64,000 nt of DNA from an uncultured Sphaerochaeta sp. (GTDB lineage: Bacteria > Spirochaetota > Spirochaetia > Sphaerochaetales > Sphaerochaetaceae). Location: positions 3,169,237 through 3,233,236 of the forward strand of contig NZ_OY763408.1 of NCBI RefSeq assembly GCF_963667405.1, read 5' to 3'. The position numbers were made by a program, and so were the translations under genes. The notes below the pieces were generated by a model, which saw nothing but the letters and a program-made list of their open reading frames with translations, had not been told where the DNA came from and did not search any database. Shown piece after piece: positions 38,128 through 47,278 of this stretch (positions are counted from its first letter, which is position 1; each line of letters opens with the position of its first letter).

Positions 38128-39652
38128 GAACACGGAAACCCAGGCAAAAGTCCCGGTGATTTCCATCATAGGACGGCCGAATGTAGGCAAGTCCACCCTT
38201 TTCAACCGTCTTATCGGCAAGAGAAGGGCCATTACCGATCCAACCCCGGGGGTCACCCGGGATCCCATCCCAGAGCGTTGGCTTTTGGGCAACCACCCTG
38301 TCACCTTGGTTGACTCCGGTGGGGTGAAAGTCGACCGCGAGGGACTTGACGGCTTGGTCGCTGACAAGAGCATCGGGTTGCTTGACAAGAGTGATGCCAT
38401 CATTTTCATGATGGATTGCACCGAGGTAACCGCCGAGGACCGCGAACTGTTGGAGTTTCTCCGCCCCTATTCCGAGAAGCTTGTCCTGGTCGTCAACAAG
38501 ATTGACGATCCCAAGCGTGAGGATTTGCTGTGGGAGTACTATGAGTACGGTTACCAACGCATTCTTGGCATCAGTGCAGCCCATGGGCTTGGCATAGAGG
38601 AACTCGAGGAAGCCCTCATGGGCATGCTCGATCTCATCAGCCTTGATGAGGCTCCCGATCAGGAAGATCGGGTCAAGCTCGCCATTTTGGGAAAGCCGAA
38701 CACCGGCAAGTCCACACTTGCAAATCTCTTGGTGGGAGAGGACATCTCCATCGTCAGTGATATCGCAGGCACGACCAGAGACGTGGTCATGGGTGCATTC
38801 AGCTACAAGGGCAGTGACTTCACTGTTCTGGACACTGCCGGCATTCGTCGCAAGAGCAAGGTTGAGGAAGATGTCGAGTACTATTCGGTAAACCGAGCCA
38901 TCAAGACCATCGATGAAGCTGATGTGGTGCTTTTGATGATTGACAGCATCGAAGGACTCTCCGACCAGGACAAGAAGATTGCCAATCTCATCGTACGCAG
39001 GGGAAAGGGCATCATTCTGGTATTGAACAAGATTGATCTGCTCACCGGTATTGGAAATGAGCTGGAAGCCATCAAGGACAGAATGCGGTTCCTCTTCCCC
39101 ATTCTTTCCTTTGCCCCGATCACTTCGATCAGTGCCCTCAAGGGCCAGGATATCGGAAAACTGCTCGATACGGTCTGGTCTGTCTGGAAACAGCTCAACA
39201 AGCGTATCGATACCTCCCACCTCAATGATGCGATCCGCGCATGGGGCGAAGCCTATCAGCCTCCCCGGGGAAGCAGTGGTCACTTCAAGGTGTACTACGG
39301 TACCCAGATCAGTGCAAATCCGGTCAAATTCCTGTTGTTCGTCAATAGGATCAAGGATTTCCCGCAGATTTATATCCAGTACCTGAAGAACAATATCCGC
39401 AAGGAACTGGGATTCAGCCAGATTCCCATCGAGATCGATCTTCGAGAGCGCAGGCGTAATCCGTCATTGAACGAACGGGGGCCGAAACCTCTGGAAAATG
39501 CTCCTCCCAAACGTGAGCCGAAGCGAAATATCGGAGGGAGGGCTTTTGCAAAGCCCAAGGCCAACAAGCCGGGAAACAAGGCTTCCGTGGACAAGACGCG
39601 TAAACGTATTGAAAAGCAGAGCCAGAGCCGCCCGTCCAAGAAGCGGGGTTAG
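38096..39652 (+). CDS. der: Ribosome biogenesis GTPase Der (EngA)
   Basis: A double-Era GTPase, 518 residues, needed for 50S maturation. The first G domain (about 21-180) has GRPNVGKST and NKID; its G3 motif is DSGG. The second (about 195-375) has GKPNTGKST, DTAG and NKID. A KH-like domain follows, with the FKVYYGTQI segment. The C-terminus (about 465-518) is a long basic, Lys/Pro-rich tail not present in the E. coli protein. It overlaps ptsI by 32 bp and is followed by an HAD gene after 2 bp. Confidence 0.96.
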   Translation: MTDSIISPPSENTETQAKVPVISIIGRPNVGKSTLFNRLIGKRRAITDPTPGVTRDPIPERWLLGNHPVTLVDSGGVKVDREGLDGLVADKSIGLLDKSDAIIFMMDCTEVTAEDRELLEFLRPYSEKLVLVVNKIDDPKREDLLWEYYEYGYQRILGISAAHGLGIEELEEALMGMLDLISLDEAPDQEDRVKLAILGKPNTGKSTLANLLVGEDISIVSDIAGTTRDVVMGAFSYKGSDFTVLDTAGIRRKSKVEEDVEYYSVNRAIKTIDEADVVLLMIDSIEGLSDQDKKIANLIVRRGKGIILVLNKIDLLTGIGNELEAIKDRMRFLFPILSFAPITSISALKGQDIGKLLDTVWSVWKQLNKRIDTSHLNDAIRAWGEAYQPPRGSSGHFKVYYGTQISANPVKFLLFVNRIKDFPQIYIQYLKNNIRKELGFSQIPIEIDLRERRRNPSLNERGPKPLENAPPKREPKRNIGGRAFAKPKANKPGNKASVDKTRKRIEKQSQSRPSKKRG

Positions 39653-39654
39653 GG

Positions 39655-40362
39655 ATGGCTTTTCTTGTGGAACAAGGGATCAAGGTGCTGTGTCTCGATA
39701 TTGACGGCACCCTCTATCCCAAACGGATGCTCAACCTACGGATGCTCAGATCATCCTTTCCTTCCTTGCGTCTGGCCATGGCGTTCAATTGGGCCCGTGC
39801 CGAGTATCGGAGGGTACAGGATGAAGCTCCTACGGAGCCTGAGAATCGTGAAGGCCTGCTCAAGCGGCAGGCTCTTCTTGTTGCCTCCCGAATGGGCCGT
39901 TCAATTTCTGAACAGGGAATTGCACGCACCCAGTCTGCTGTGGACAAACAGTTCTATCAGGCATGGGCGCGCTCATTCCGCTCCATCAAAGCATATGCAG
40001 GGATGCGTGAAGCATTGGTGGAGGCAAAGCGACTGGGGCTCTCCATTGCAGTCTTCAGTGACTTTCCGCTGGCAGACAAGTTGCAGACGTTAGGCATTGC
40101 AGATTTGGTTGACCTGGCCGTGAGCTCTGAAGAGAGTGGGTATCTCAAGCCCAGCGGCAAGGCCTTTTCCTTCTTGCTTGAGCGTCTTCAGGCAAAACCT
40201 GATGAGATCTTGTACATGGGTGACAGCTATTCCAAGGACTGCCAGGGGGCGAAAAGTGCAGGGATGCACTCTTGTCTGATCACGTCCTCGCGCAAGACTA
40301 CCTATGATGATGCTGATCTCGTAGTCAGCTCTTGGAAGGAGTTCGCTTCTCTGGTACTCTGA
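39655..40362 (+). CDS. HAD-superfamily hydrolase
   Basis: A 235-residue hydrolase. Motif I is LDIDGTLYP (about residues 14-22) with the nucleophile Asp and acid/base Asp; motif II is FSDFPLAD (Ser near 138); motif III is the Lys in YLKPSGKAF; and motif IV is MGDSYSKDCQGAKSAG. A helical cap lies between motifs I and II, so it belongs to the large C1-cap group of phosphatases. The substrate cannot be told. The arrangement ptsI-der-HAD-coiled-coil suggests one transcript. Confidence 0.85.
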   Translation: MAFLVEQGIKVLCLDIDGTLYPKRMLNLRMLRSSFPSLRLAMAFNWARAEYRRVQDEAPTEPENREGLLKRQALLVASRMGRSISEQGIARTQSAVDKQFYQAWARSFRSIKAYAGMREALVEAKRLGLSIAVFSDFPLADKLQTLGIADLVDLAVSSEESGYLKPSGKAFSFLLERLQAKPDEILYMGDSYSKDCQGAKSAGMHSCLITSSRKTTYDDADLVVSSWKEFASLVL

Positions 40363-40379
40363 GTGTTAGGAGGTGCGGT

Positions 40380-42233
40380 ATGGGTCTTGAGCTTCTGCTA
40401 CCGGTAGTCCTGTTTCTGATTACCTTGGTGATCATTTATCTGCTGCGCGCGGAGGACAAGAAAAATCATCGCCTCGACTTCGTCAAGCAGCGGGTACAGG
40501 CAATCATCAAGGATGTGGAGAATACCCGAGCGCAGTTCAAAGATACTGCACAGCAAGTGGAGGAGAAGATCAATCATAAGATTGATGCCTCCAATCAGAT
40601 GCTTCAAAGAATAGACAACCAGCTTGCCGAGCTTGAGGTGCGGAGCGAGGACCTTGCCAAGTTGCAGGGAGTGCTCAACACCTACCGGGACTCTCTTACG
40701 AAGCTGGGTGCCACCACTGCGCAAGTGGAAGCACGCATCGAGCAGGTTAAGCAGGAATCCAGCCGTATTGAACAAGTCCAGGGCGTCATTGACGGGTTCG
40801 ATGCGCGTTTGGAGAAATTCCACCAGAGTCTTCAGTCTATGATCGATGAGGCAGGGGATGCTATCCAGAAGCAGCAACTGCGGGTCAAGCAATTGCTTGA
40901 CAGCTCCTATGCCAAACTCCAGGAGTATGAGAGTGAGGTTCAGGAAGTTGAACGTGCCAACCAAGGGCGTGTTGCTTCCCATGCCGAGACGCTCAAGAGC
41001 AATGAGGCTGCATCTCTTGCAGTGCTTTCAGGCCAGCTTGCGAAAATCCGCATGCTCGGTGACGAGAGTGAGCAGATCATTTCCCTCAACAAGCAGACTT
41101 TGGAGGAGCAGCGAGAGCTCTCCTTCCAGGATATCAATGAGCAGAAGAATCAGTATGAGTTGCTGAAACAGGATATAGAGAAGACCTTTGCGGACCAACA
41201 GCAACAGCTGGGTTCGCTTTCCCAAACTGTACAAGATCAGGCTTTGGAGGCTTTCAAGCTATTCTCACAGCAGTGTTCGGTTGAGATGGACTCCCTATTC
41301 GGCCATACAATTTCCAAGACTGACCTGGCTTTCCAGACCATGGTGCGAACCGTAACCTCATTCATGCATGAGCTCGGTCTGCGCATGGAACAAGCACAGC
41401 AGGTGAGTAATGAGCTTTTGGGCCGCGAACACGCAAACCTGCAGTCATATGCCGATGAGATCCAGTCGTTGACCCAGAGGCATGCGGATGCTGTTGAGGT
41501 GCTTCGCAAGGGAGAACGGAAGCAGGAAGAGTTGCAACAGGTCATAGCCCATCTCAAACAAGAAGCAGATCTCTTGCATACGGAACTTTCACGCCTTGCC
41601 AAAGAAAAGGGAGAGCTTGAGGTTCATAATGAGAAAGAGAACAGCACAGCTTTGGTGCTTGCAGCAAGTCTTGCTGCACTTTCCTCCCAACTGCAAGAGA
41701 AGCAAGAGCAGTTGAATACTGTTGGGCAACAGTTGCTGAAGAAAGAAGAGCCTATAGATGAAGCAAAACCAGTAGCCGAAGAGGAACCTACAGCCGATGA
41801 GGAACCTGAAGCCGATGAGGAGCCTGAAGCCGATGAGGAGCCTGAAGCCGATGAGGAGCCTGAAGCCGATGAGGAACCTACAGCTGATGAGGAACCTACA
41901 GCTGATGAGGAACCTACAGCTGATGAGGAACCTACAGCTGATGAGGAACCTACAGCTGATGAGGAACCTACAGCTGATGAGGAACCTGAAGCCGATGAGG
42001 AACCTGAAGCTGATGAGGAACCTGAAGCCGATGAGGAACCTACAGCTGATGATGAACCTACAGCTGATGATGAACCTACAGCTGATGAGGAACCTGAAGC
42101 TGATGAGGAACCTGAAGCTGATGAGGAACCTGAAGCTGATGAGGAGCTCTCCGATAAGCCATGGGTTGAGTATATTCCTGAGGGCGAGGAAGAAGAGATT
42201 TCCTTGGAAGAGGATGACGATAAAACCACTTGA
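40380..42233 (+). CDS. Spirochaete-type long coiled-coil protein with acidic repeat tail
   Basis: A 617-residue protein with one N-terminal transmembrane helix (about 5-22), a very long coiled coil (about 25-440, Gln/Glu/Leu-rich heptads with almost no Pro or Gly), and an acidic tail. Residues 472-590 are about 20 copies of ADEEPE or ADEEPT, followed by SDKPWVEYIPEGEEEEIS. It resembles the SpiroCoCo-type proteins of spirochaetes, for which a structural role in the cell envelope or cytoskeleton is only supposed. The ATG at 40380 has TAGGAGG upstream. Confidence 0.8.
   Translation: MGLELLLPVVLFLITLVIIYLLRAEDKKNHRLDFVKQRVQAIIKDVENTRAQFKDTAQQVEEKINHKIDASNQMLQRIDNQLAELEVRSEDLAKLQGVLNTYRDSLTKLGATTAQVEARIEQVKQESSRIEQVQGVIDGFDARLEKFHQSLQSMIDEAGDAIQKQQLRVKQLLDSSYAKLQEYESEVQEVERANQGRVASHAETLKSNEAASLAVLSGQLAKIRMLGDESEQIISLNKQTLEEQRELSFQDINEQKNQYELLKQDIEKTFADQQQQLGSLSQTVQDQALEAFKLFSQQCSVEMDSLFGHTISKTDLAFQTMVRTVTSFMHELGLRMEQAQQVSNELLGREHANLQSYADEIQSLTQRHADAVEVLRKGERKQEELQQVIAHLKQEADLLHTELSRLAKEKGELEVHNEKENSTALVLAASLAALSSQLQEKQEQLNTVGQQLLKKEEPIDEAKPVAEEEPTADEEPEADEEPEADEEPEADEEPEADEEPTADEEPTADEEPTADEEPTADEEPTADEEPTADEEPEADEEPEADEEPEADEEPTADDEPTADDEPTADEEPEADEEPEADEEPEADEELSDKPWVEYIPEGEEEEISLEEDDDKTT
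41793..42149 (+). repeat. 18-bp tandem repeat array encoding ADEEP(E/T)
   Basis: About 20 copies of an 18-bp unit of the type GCxGATGAGGAxCCTGAA or ...ACA. The units are nearly identical at the DNA level. Successive blocks differ in codon choice: GAGCCT units at the left, GAACCTACA units in the middle, GATGATGAA variants near 42050. This is the pattern expected of repeated local duplication. All units are in frame. Confidence 0.95.
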
Positions 42234-42404
42234 CGCTTGCTCGTTGCTGTGAGTATGTTAACGGCATGCCCAGGGGTGGGCTACTCTTTACGTTACACAC
42301 GATTATGAATGATGGCCTTGCAAGGAGTAATGTTGCTTGCACAAGGCTTGCAAATAGACATGTGCCGATCCTATGGGTTGATGCATGGGAAACTGAGGGA
42401 TGGA

Positions 42405-43031
42405 ATGGATAAGAAAGACAAGAAAAGCAAGGCTGAAGCACAGCAGGAAGAAAAAGTCATTGCTGACGAGGACGTCCAGGCACAGCAGGAAACGAATGGG
42501 GAAGAGAAGACCCCACAAGAGCCTGTCATGAGTGAGCTTGAGAAGAAGGAGTCGGAAATCATGCAATTGAAGGAGAAGCTTGCTGATGCACAGGGAGAAA
42601 TTGCTTCCTTGAAAGAACAGATGCTTCGTGATCGTGCAGATCTTGAGAACTATAGGAAACGCCTGATTCGGGATAAGGAAGATGCTGTCAGATTCGCTAA
42701 TGAGAACCTGATCAAGGATTTGCTTCAGCCCCTTGATGACTTCAATCGTGCCTTGGAAGCTGCTGAGTCCACCAAAGAGTATGCCAAAGTGCATGACGGG
42801 GTGGTGATGGTGAACTCCCAACTGTATTCCACACTGGAGAAAAACTGGGGCTTGGAACGCATAGCTTCAGTTGGAAAGGAGTTTGACCCTTCCGAGCATG
42901 AGGCTTACCAAGTGGTGATTGATGATTCCCTTGAGGCAGAGACCGTCTTGGAAGAGTACATCGTCGGCTACAAGCTGCATGGAAGAGTGCTCAGGCCTTC
43001 GAAGGTAAAAGTCGGCAAGCCAAACGTTTGA
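42405..43031 (+). CDS. grpE: Nucleotide exchange factor GrpE
   Basis: A 208-residue partner of DnaK that releases ADP. An acidic disordered N-terminus (about 1-45) is followed by a long helix (about 50-100, LKEKLADAQGEIASLKEQM) and the conserved segment RADLENYRKRLIRDKEDA, then the beta domain ending YKLHGRVLRPSKVKVGKP. The ATG at 42405 is chosen because GAGGG precedes it; upstream ATGs in frame lack ribosome sites. A weak promoter candidate, TTGACG-18-TATGTT, lies at 42230-42259. No CIRCE element was found. Confidence 0.93.
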   Translation: MDKKDKKSKAEAQQEEKVIADEDVQAQQETNGEEKTPQEPVMSELEKKESEIMQLKEKLADAQGEIASLKEQMLRDRADLENYRKRLIRDKEDAVRFANENLIKDLLQPLDDFNRALEAAESTKEYAKVHDGVVMVNSQLYSTLEKNWGLERIASVGKEFDPSEHEAYQVVIDDSLEAETVLEEYIVGYKLHGRVLRPSKVKVGKPNV

Positions 43032-43123
43032 CGTTTGGAAGAGGTATGAGTACCTTAGGTGCGTGGGAAAACCCCACACCATTTTGATTTGAAATGAGCA
43101 AATTTGGAGAGGAGAAATATATC

Positions 43124-45049
43124 ATGGGAAGAATTATTGGAATTGACCTGGGAACCACCAATAGCTGTGTTGCAGTTATGGAAGGAAATGATCCTGTTGT
43201 CATCGCAAACAGCGAAGGGCAGCGGACTACTCCCAGTATTGTTGGATACACCTCAAAGGGCGACCGCTTGGTTGGTCAGCCTGCAAAGAACCAGATGGTG
43301 ACCAATGCTGAGAACACCGTGTATTCCATCAAGCGCTTCATGGGAAGAAAGTATCATGAAGTACCCTCTGAACTGGGCAAGATTCCTTATAAGGTAGTAG
43401 CCGGAAGCGGCGATGAGATAAAGGTTGAGATTCGTGGAGAGTCCTACTCCCCGCAGGAAATCTCTGCTGCAATTTTGCAGAAGATGAAGAAGACTGCCGA
43501 GGACTATCTTGGTGAAAGCGTCACCGAAGCTGTCATCACTGTCCCCGCTTACTTCAACGACGCACAGAGACAGGCTACCAAGGATGCAGGCAAGATTGCC
43601 GGCCTTGATGTCAAGCGAATCGTAAATGAACCCACTGCCGCAGCTTTGGCGTATGGCTTGGGCAAGGATGCAAACCGCGAAGAGAAGATTGCTGTCTACG
43701 ATCTTGGTGGCGGTACCTTTGATATCTCCATCCTTGAGCTGGGTGACGGCGTGTTCGAGGTGAAGTCCACCAATGGTGATACCCATCTTGGTGGTGATGA
43801 CTTCGACCAGAGAATCATTGAATGGATGATTTCCGAATTCAAGAAGTCCAACGCAATTGACCTGTCCAGCGACAAGATGGCCTTGCAGAGACTGCGTGAA
43901 GCAGCTGAGAAAGCAAAGATCGAGCTCTCCAACTCGACCAGCAGCGACATCAACCTACCGTTCATCACCGCTGATGCCACCGGTCCGAAGCACCTGCAGA
44001 TGACCCTTTCCCGTGCCAAGTTCGAGCAGCTGGTTGCTGACTTGATTGAGCGTTCCAAGCTTCCTGTCAAGAACGCACTGCGCGATGCCGGCCTGAGCGC
44101 TTCTGATGTTGATGAGGTCATCCTTGTTGGTGGTTCTACCAGAATTCCTGCTGTCCAGGCGATGGTTCGCGAACTCTTTGGCAAGGAACCGCACAAAGGG
44201 GTGAACCCCGATGAAGTGGTTGCCATGGGTGCTTCCATCCAGGGCGGTATCCTCGGTGGTAAGGTCAAGGATGTTTTGCTTCTGGACGTGACCCCGCTTT
44301 CACTCGGTATCGAGACTCTTGGTGGCGTCTGCACCCGTCTGATCGAACGCAACACCACGATTCCTACCCGAAAGAGCCAGATCTTCTCGACGGCTGCCGA
44401 CGGGCAGACTGCAGTGAGCATCCATGTTCTGCAGGGTGAACGTGAAATGGCATCCCAGAACAGGACTCTGGGCAAGTTTGATCTGATCGGCATTCCTGCA
44501 GCTCCTCGTGGAGTTCCCCAGATCGAGGTAACATTCGACATTGATGCCAATGGTATCGTACATGTCTCTGCAAAGGATCTGGGAACCGGTAAGGAACAGA
44601 AGATTCGCATTGAATCCTCCGGTGGCCTTTCGGATGCAGATATTGATAAGATGGTGCGCGAGGCTGAGGCCCATGCTGAGGAAGATAAGCGCGAACGTGC
44701 CCGTATTGATGCACGCAACGAAGCTGACAGCCTGATTTATTCCACCGAAAAGTCCCTCAAGGAATTTGGGGATAAGATCGGGGGCGATGACAAGGCCAAG
44801 ATCGAACAGGCTATTGCCGATCTCAAGAGCGTGATGGAGAACCAGAGCGCTTCTGCAGAAGAGATCAAGGCAAAGAGCGAGACGCTGCAGCAGGCCTCTT
44901 ACAAGCTTGCTGAGGAGGTCTATAAGCAGAGTGCAGCCCAGGGTGGCGATGCATCGGCATCCCAGGGTGAGGAATCCGCTGCTTCCGAGGAAGCTCCGAA
45001 GAAGAGCCCCAAGGATGCGGAGGATGCAGACTTCGAGGTCGTAGACTAA
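43124..45049 (+). CDS. dnaK: Molecular chaperone DnaK (Hsp70)
   Basis: Hsp70, 641 residues. The nucleotide-binding domain begins [17 protein letters not shown] and has the phosphate loops [18 protein letters not shown] ([12 protein letters not shown]) and [11 protein letters not shown]. The linker [15 protein letters not shown] joins it to the substrate-binding domain, and the C-terminus ends DADFEVVD, related to the EEVD-type tails of bacterial DnaK. I chose the ATG at 43124, preceded by GGAGAGGAG. It lies between grpE and dnaJ, the standard order. Confidence 0.98.
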   Translation: MGRIIGIDLGTTNSCVAVMEGNDPVVIANSEGQRTTPSIVGYTSKGDRLVGQPAKNQMVTNAENTVYSIKRFMGRKYHEVPSELGKIPYKVVAGSGDEIKVEIRGESYSPQEISAAILQKMKKTAEDYLGESVTEAVITVPAYFNDAQRQATKDAGKIAGLDVKRIVNEPTAAALAYGLGKDANREEKIAVYDLGGGTFDISILELGDGVFEVKSTNGDTHLGGDDFDQRIIEWMISEFKKSNAIDLSSDKMALQRLREAAEKAKIELSNSTSSDINLPFITADATGPKHLQMTLSRAKFEQLVADLIERSKLPVKNALRDAGLSASDVDEVILVGGSTRIPAVQAMVRELFGKEPHKGVNPDEVVAMGASIQGGILGGKVKDVLLLDVTPLSLGIETLGGVCTRLIERNTTIPTRKSQIFSTAADGQTAVSIHVLQGEREMASQNRTLGKFDLIGIPAAPRGVPQIEVTFDIDANGIVHVSAKDLGTGKEQKIRIESSGGLSDADIDKMVREAEAHAEEDKRERARIDARNEADSLIYSTEKSLKEFGDKIGGDDKAKIEQAIADLKSVMENQSASAEEIKAKSETLQQASYKLAEEVYKQSAAQGGDASASQGEESAASEEAPKKSPKDAEDADFEVVD

Positions 45050-45084
45050 GGAGTCGGTAACAGGGTAGTATACCGTTACGGCTT

Positions 45085-45116
45085 AACATCATGTCGGCTC
45101 AGGCCGACATGATGTT
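45085..45116 (+). other. Perfect 14-bp hairpin between dnaK and dnaJ
   Basis: AACATCATGTCGGC pairs exactly with GCCGACATGATGTT around a TCAG loop. TCTC follows rather than a U run, so a strong intrinsic terminator is unlikely. It could protect the dnaK message or slow readthrough, giving less DnaJ than DnaK. Confidence 0.6.
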
Positions 45117-45149
45117 TCTCAGCCCAAATTGTTCTAAGGAAGTCGCATC

Positions 45150-46286
45150 GTGGCGAAACGTGATTACTATGAAGTGCTTGGGGTTTCCAAGACCGCAGCA
45201 CTGGATGAAATTAAGAAAGCATATCGCAAGCTTGCGATTGCCAACCACCCGGACAAGAATCCCGGGGATAAGGCGGCTGAAGAACGCTTCAAGGAAGCTA
45301 CGGAAGCCTACGATGTCCTCGGAGATGAAAAGAAGCGCAAGATGTACGATCAGTATGGCTTTGCGGGTATCGATGGTGCCAATGGTGCCGGACATGACTA
45401 CTCCAACGTCTACCGTGATTTCAGCGACATCTTCGGAGGCGGTTTTGGCGGTGGTGGGTTTGAGGACATATTCAGTTCCTTCTTTGGAGGGGGCGGCAGG
45501 ACACAGGGCCGGGGTGGCCAGCGTGGACCTGAATCAGGTTCTTCCCTGCGCTATGATGTTGATATCGATTTTAAGGATGCAGTCTTTGGTACGAAAGTCG
45601 AAGTAGCCTATTCCCACCAAGTCGGATGTGAGGAGTGTCATGGTTCGGGCTCGGCCGGTGGAAGCGGGACAAAAGTATGTCCTACCTGCAACGGCAGCGG
45701 GCAGGTCAGGAGAAACAGCGGGTTCTTTGCGATTGCAAGCACCTGCCCTACCTGCAACGGCAGTGGTCATGTGATCGAGAACCCCTGCTCTTCCTGTCAT
45801 GGTACAGGGCTCAAGCGCAAGCAGCAAAAAGTGAAAGTGACGATTCCTGCAGGAGTTGATACCGGTAGCCGTGTGGTGCTCAGGGGTATGGGCGATGCAG
45901 GGGCAAACGGAGGTCCTTCCGGTGACCTGTATGTCTACATCAATGTGAAACCCCACAAATATTTCATTAGGCAGGATTACGACCTCTTCTGCCAGATTCC
46001 GATCTCCATCACCCAGGCCTCCCTTGGTGCGGAGATCCAGGTACCGACCATCGATGGTCAATCCATCAAAGTCAACATTCCTTCGGGGATCCAGAGTGGC
46101 AAGATGCTCAGGATCCGGGAACGGGGAGTCACCCGACTCAACTCAACCGATCGGGGAGATATGTACATCAAGGTGGTGGTGCAGGTTCCCAAGCGATTGG
46201 GAATGAAAGCCAAGAAACTGATGCAGGAACTCTCGGATGCGCTGGGTGAAGATACCAGCCCGAATCCTGTTCCCTTTGAAGAATAA
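45150..46286 (+). CDS. dnaJ: Molecular chaperone DnaJ (Hsp40)
   Basis: Hsp40, 378 residues, activates the DnaK ATPase. The J domain (about 1-70) has the essential HPD in ANHPDKN. A Gly/Phe-rich linker (about 75-120) follows. The zinc-binding region has four CxxCxGxG repeats (CEECHGSG, two CPTCNGSG and CSSCHGTG, about residues 160-225), and the C-terminal peptide-binding domains follow. The start is GTG at 45150, with AAGGAAG eight bases upstream. Confidence 0.97.
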   Translation: MAKRDYYEVLGVSKTAALDEIKKAYRKLAIANHPDKNPGDKAAEERFKEATEAYDVLGDEKKRKMYDQYGFAGIDGANGAGHDYSNVYRDFSDIFGGGFGGGGFEDIFSSFFGGGGRTQGRGGQRGPESGSSLRYDVDIDFKDAVFGTKVEVAYSHQVGCEECHGSGSAGGSGTKVCPTCNGSGQVRRNSGFFAIASTCPTCNGSGHVIENPCSSCHGTGLKRKQQKVKVTIPAGVDTGSRVVLRGMGDAGANGGPSGDLYVYINVKPHKYFIRQDYDLFCQIPISITQASLGAEIQVPTIDGQSIKVNIPSGIQSGKMLRIRERGVTRLNSTDRGDMYIKVVVQVPKRLGMKAKKLMQELSDALGEDTSPNPVPFEE

Positions 46287-46297
46287 CGAATACTTGA

Positions 46298-46321
46298 CAG
46301 GGCTACCGGATGGTAGCCCTG
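46298..46321 (+). other. Perfect hairpin between dnaJ and rlmB
   Basis: CAGGGCTACC and GGTAGCCCTG form a perfect 10-bp stem around GGAT. There is no T run, so it is a weak terminator at best. Confidence 0.45.
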
Positions 46322-46346
46322 CTGTCCAACACACGAGGAGCACTAC

Positions 46347-47102
46347 ATGGGTGAGAAAATCATCGGCGTTCATGCAATAGAAGAGGGCCTTAAGCGAGCG
46401 GCCTCAGGGTCCATCCTGTATATTTCACGGGGAATGGGTGCCCATACCGAAGCTTTGGAGCGCCAGGCGCAACTCACCGGCAAGGTGATCGTCAAGAAAG
46501 TTGCCAAGGTTGAAATGGATCGGATGGTTGACCAGGCCGATCACCGTGGAGCAGTCCTTGACCTGATGGTCCCGACCAAAGGTAATCAGGCACGAATCCA
46601 GAACCTGTCGGTCAAGGAGTTTTGCTCCAGGCTCAAGGAAGATGAGGGAGCGCTGGTTTTGGTGCTTGATGAGATCACCGATCCGCAGAACCTGGGAGCA
46701 ATCCTGCGCTCTGCCGACCAGTTCTCCGTTTCCTTGGTAGTCATACCCGAAAGGCGCAGTGCCCAGACGAATACCACCGTAGTGAAGGTCTCCTCAGGAG
46801 CCGCCCACTATGTTCCCATTGCGACGGTCACCAACATGAATCGGGAGCTTGAGTATCTGAAGAGCCAAGGTTTCTGGGCGTACGGCTCTGCCATGAACGG
46901 GCAGGCCGTCTACAAGACGGTATTCCCCAAGAGAACCGTGCTTGTCATGGGGAATGAAGGCAAGGGAATCGGCCAGCTTACCCAGAAACTCTGTGACCAC
47001 ATGGTGACCATTCCCATGACCGGCCACATCGATTCCCTCAATGTATCGGTGGCTACAGGCATCCTGTTGTATGAGGTTCGAAGACAACAAGCAGCACAAT
47101 AA
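46347..47102 (+). CDS. rlmB: 23S rRNA 2'-O-methyltransferase, RlmB/TrmH (SPOUT) family
   Basis: A 251-residue SPOUT methyltransferase. The N-terminal L30e-like domain begins KIIGVHAIEEGLKR. The knotted C-terminal SAM domain has VLVLDEITDPQNLGAILRSAD (motif 1), VMGNEGKGIGQL (motif 2) and IPMTGHIDSLNVSVATGILLYE (motif 3). RlmB methylates G2251 in the P loop of 23S rRNA; TrmH-like relatives act on tRNA, so the exact substrate is inferred. A strong terminator follows after 24 bp. Confidence 0.9.
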   Translation: MGEKIIGVHAIEEGLKRAASGSILYISRGMGAHTEALERQAQLTGKVIVKKVAKVEMDRMVDQADHRGAVLDLMVPTKGNQARIQNLSVKEFCSRLKEDEGALVLVLDEITDPQNLGAILRSADQFSVSLVVIPERRSAQTNTTVVKVSSGAAHYVPIATVTNMNRELEYLKSQGFWAYGSAMNGQAVYKTVFPKRTVLVMGNEGKGIGQLTQKLCDHMVTIPMTGHIDSLNVSVATGILLYEVRRQQAAQ

Positions 47103-47126
47103 TTCATACACTTGATGGCATATGTG

Positions 47127-47157
47127 AAAGGATACAGGCCCCGCTTGTGTCCTTTTT
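47127..47157 (+). terminator. Rho-independent terminator after rlmB
   Basis: AAAGGATACA (47127-47136) pairs with TGTGTCCTTT (47146-47155), 10 bp with one G-U pair, followed by more T residues. Confidence 0.85.
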
Positions 47158-47209
47158 CTATAACTATGCAGTTGTTTTGCACCTAAGTGCATAAAAAAAC
47201 AATCTTTTC

Positions 47210-47238
47210 TTGCGCTCAGCGATACTTTTCCGTATCAT
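47210..47238 (+). promoter_or_regulatory. Promoter of the DUF3798/ABC transporter operon
   Basis: TTGCGC (47210-47215), 17 bp, TATCAT (47233-47238). The start point near 47245 gives a leader of about 34 nt with AAGGAGAG before the ATG at 47279. It includes the inverted pair GATAC-TTTTCC-GTATC (47221-47236), which overlaps the -10 and could be an operator. Confidence 0.6.
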
Positions 47239-47278
47239 TAAGACTAGGAAATATTCCTACGTAAGGAGAGAAGTAGAA

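Noticed and set aside
41793..42149. Tandem repeat considered as a CRISPR array
   Set aside because: The units are contiguous without spacers, only 18 bp long and keep an open reading frame; no cas gene is near.
41624..42229. A minus-strand Ser/Ala/Gly-rich open frame opposite the tandem repeat
   Set aside because: The composition is just the complement of the GATGAGGAACCT repeat; the plus-strand frame has a start site, a transmembrane helix and a coiled coil.
42234..43123. CIRCE operator for the grpE-dnaK genes
   Set aside because: No TTAGCACTC-N9-GAGTGCTAA or close relative is present upstream of grpE, dnaK or dnaJ, and hrcA is not in the cluster.
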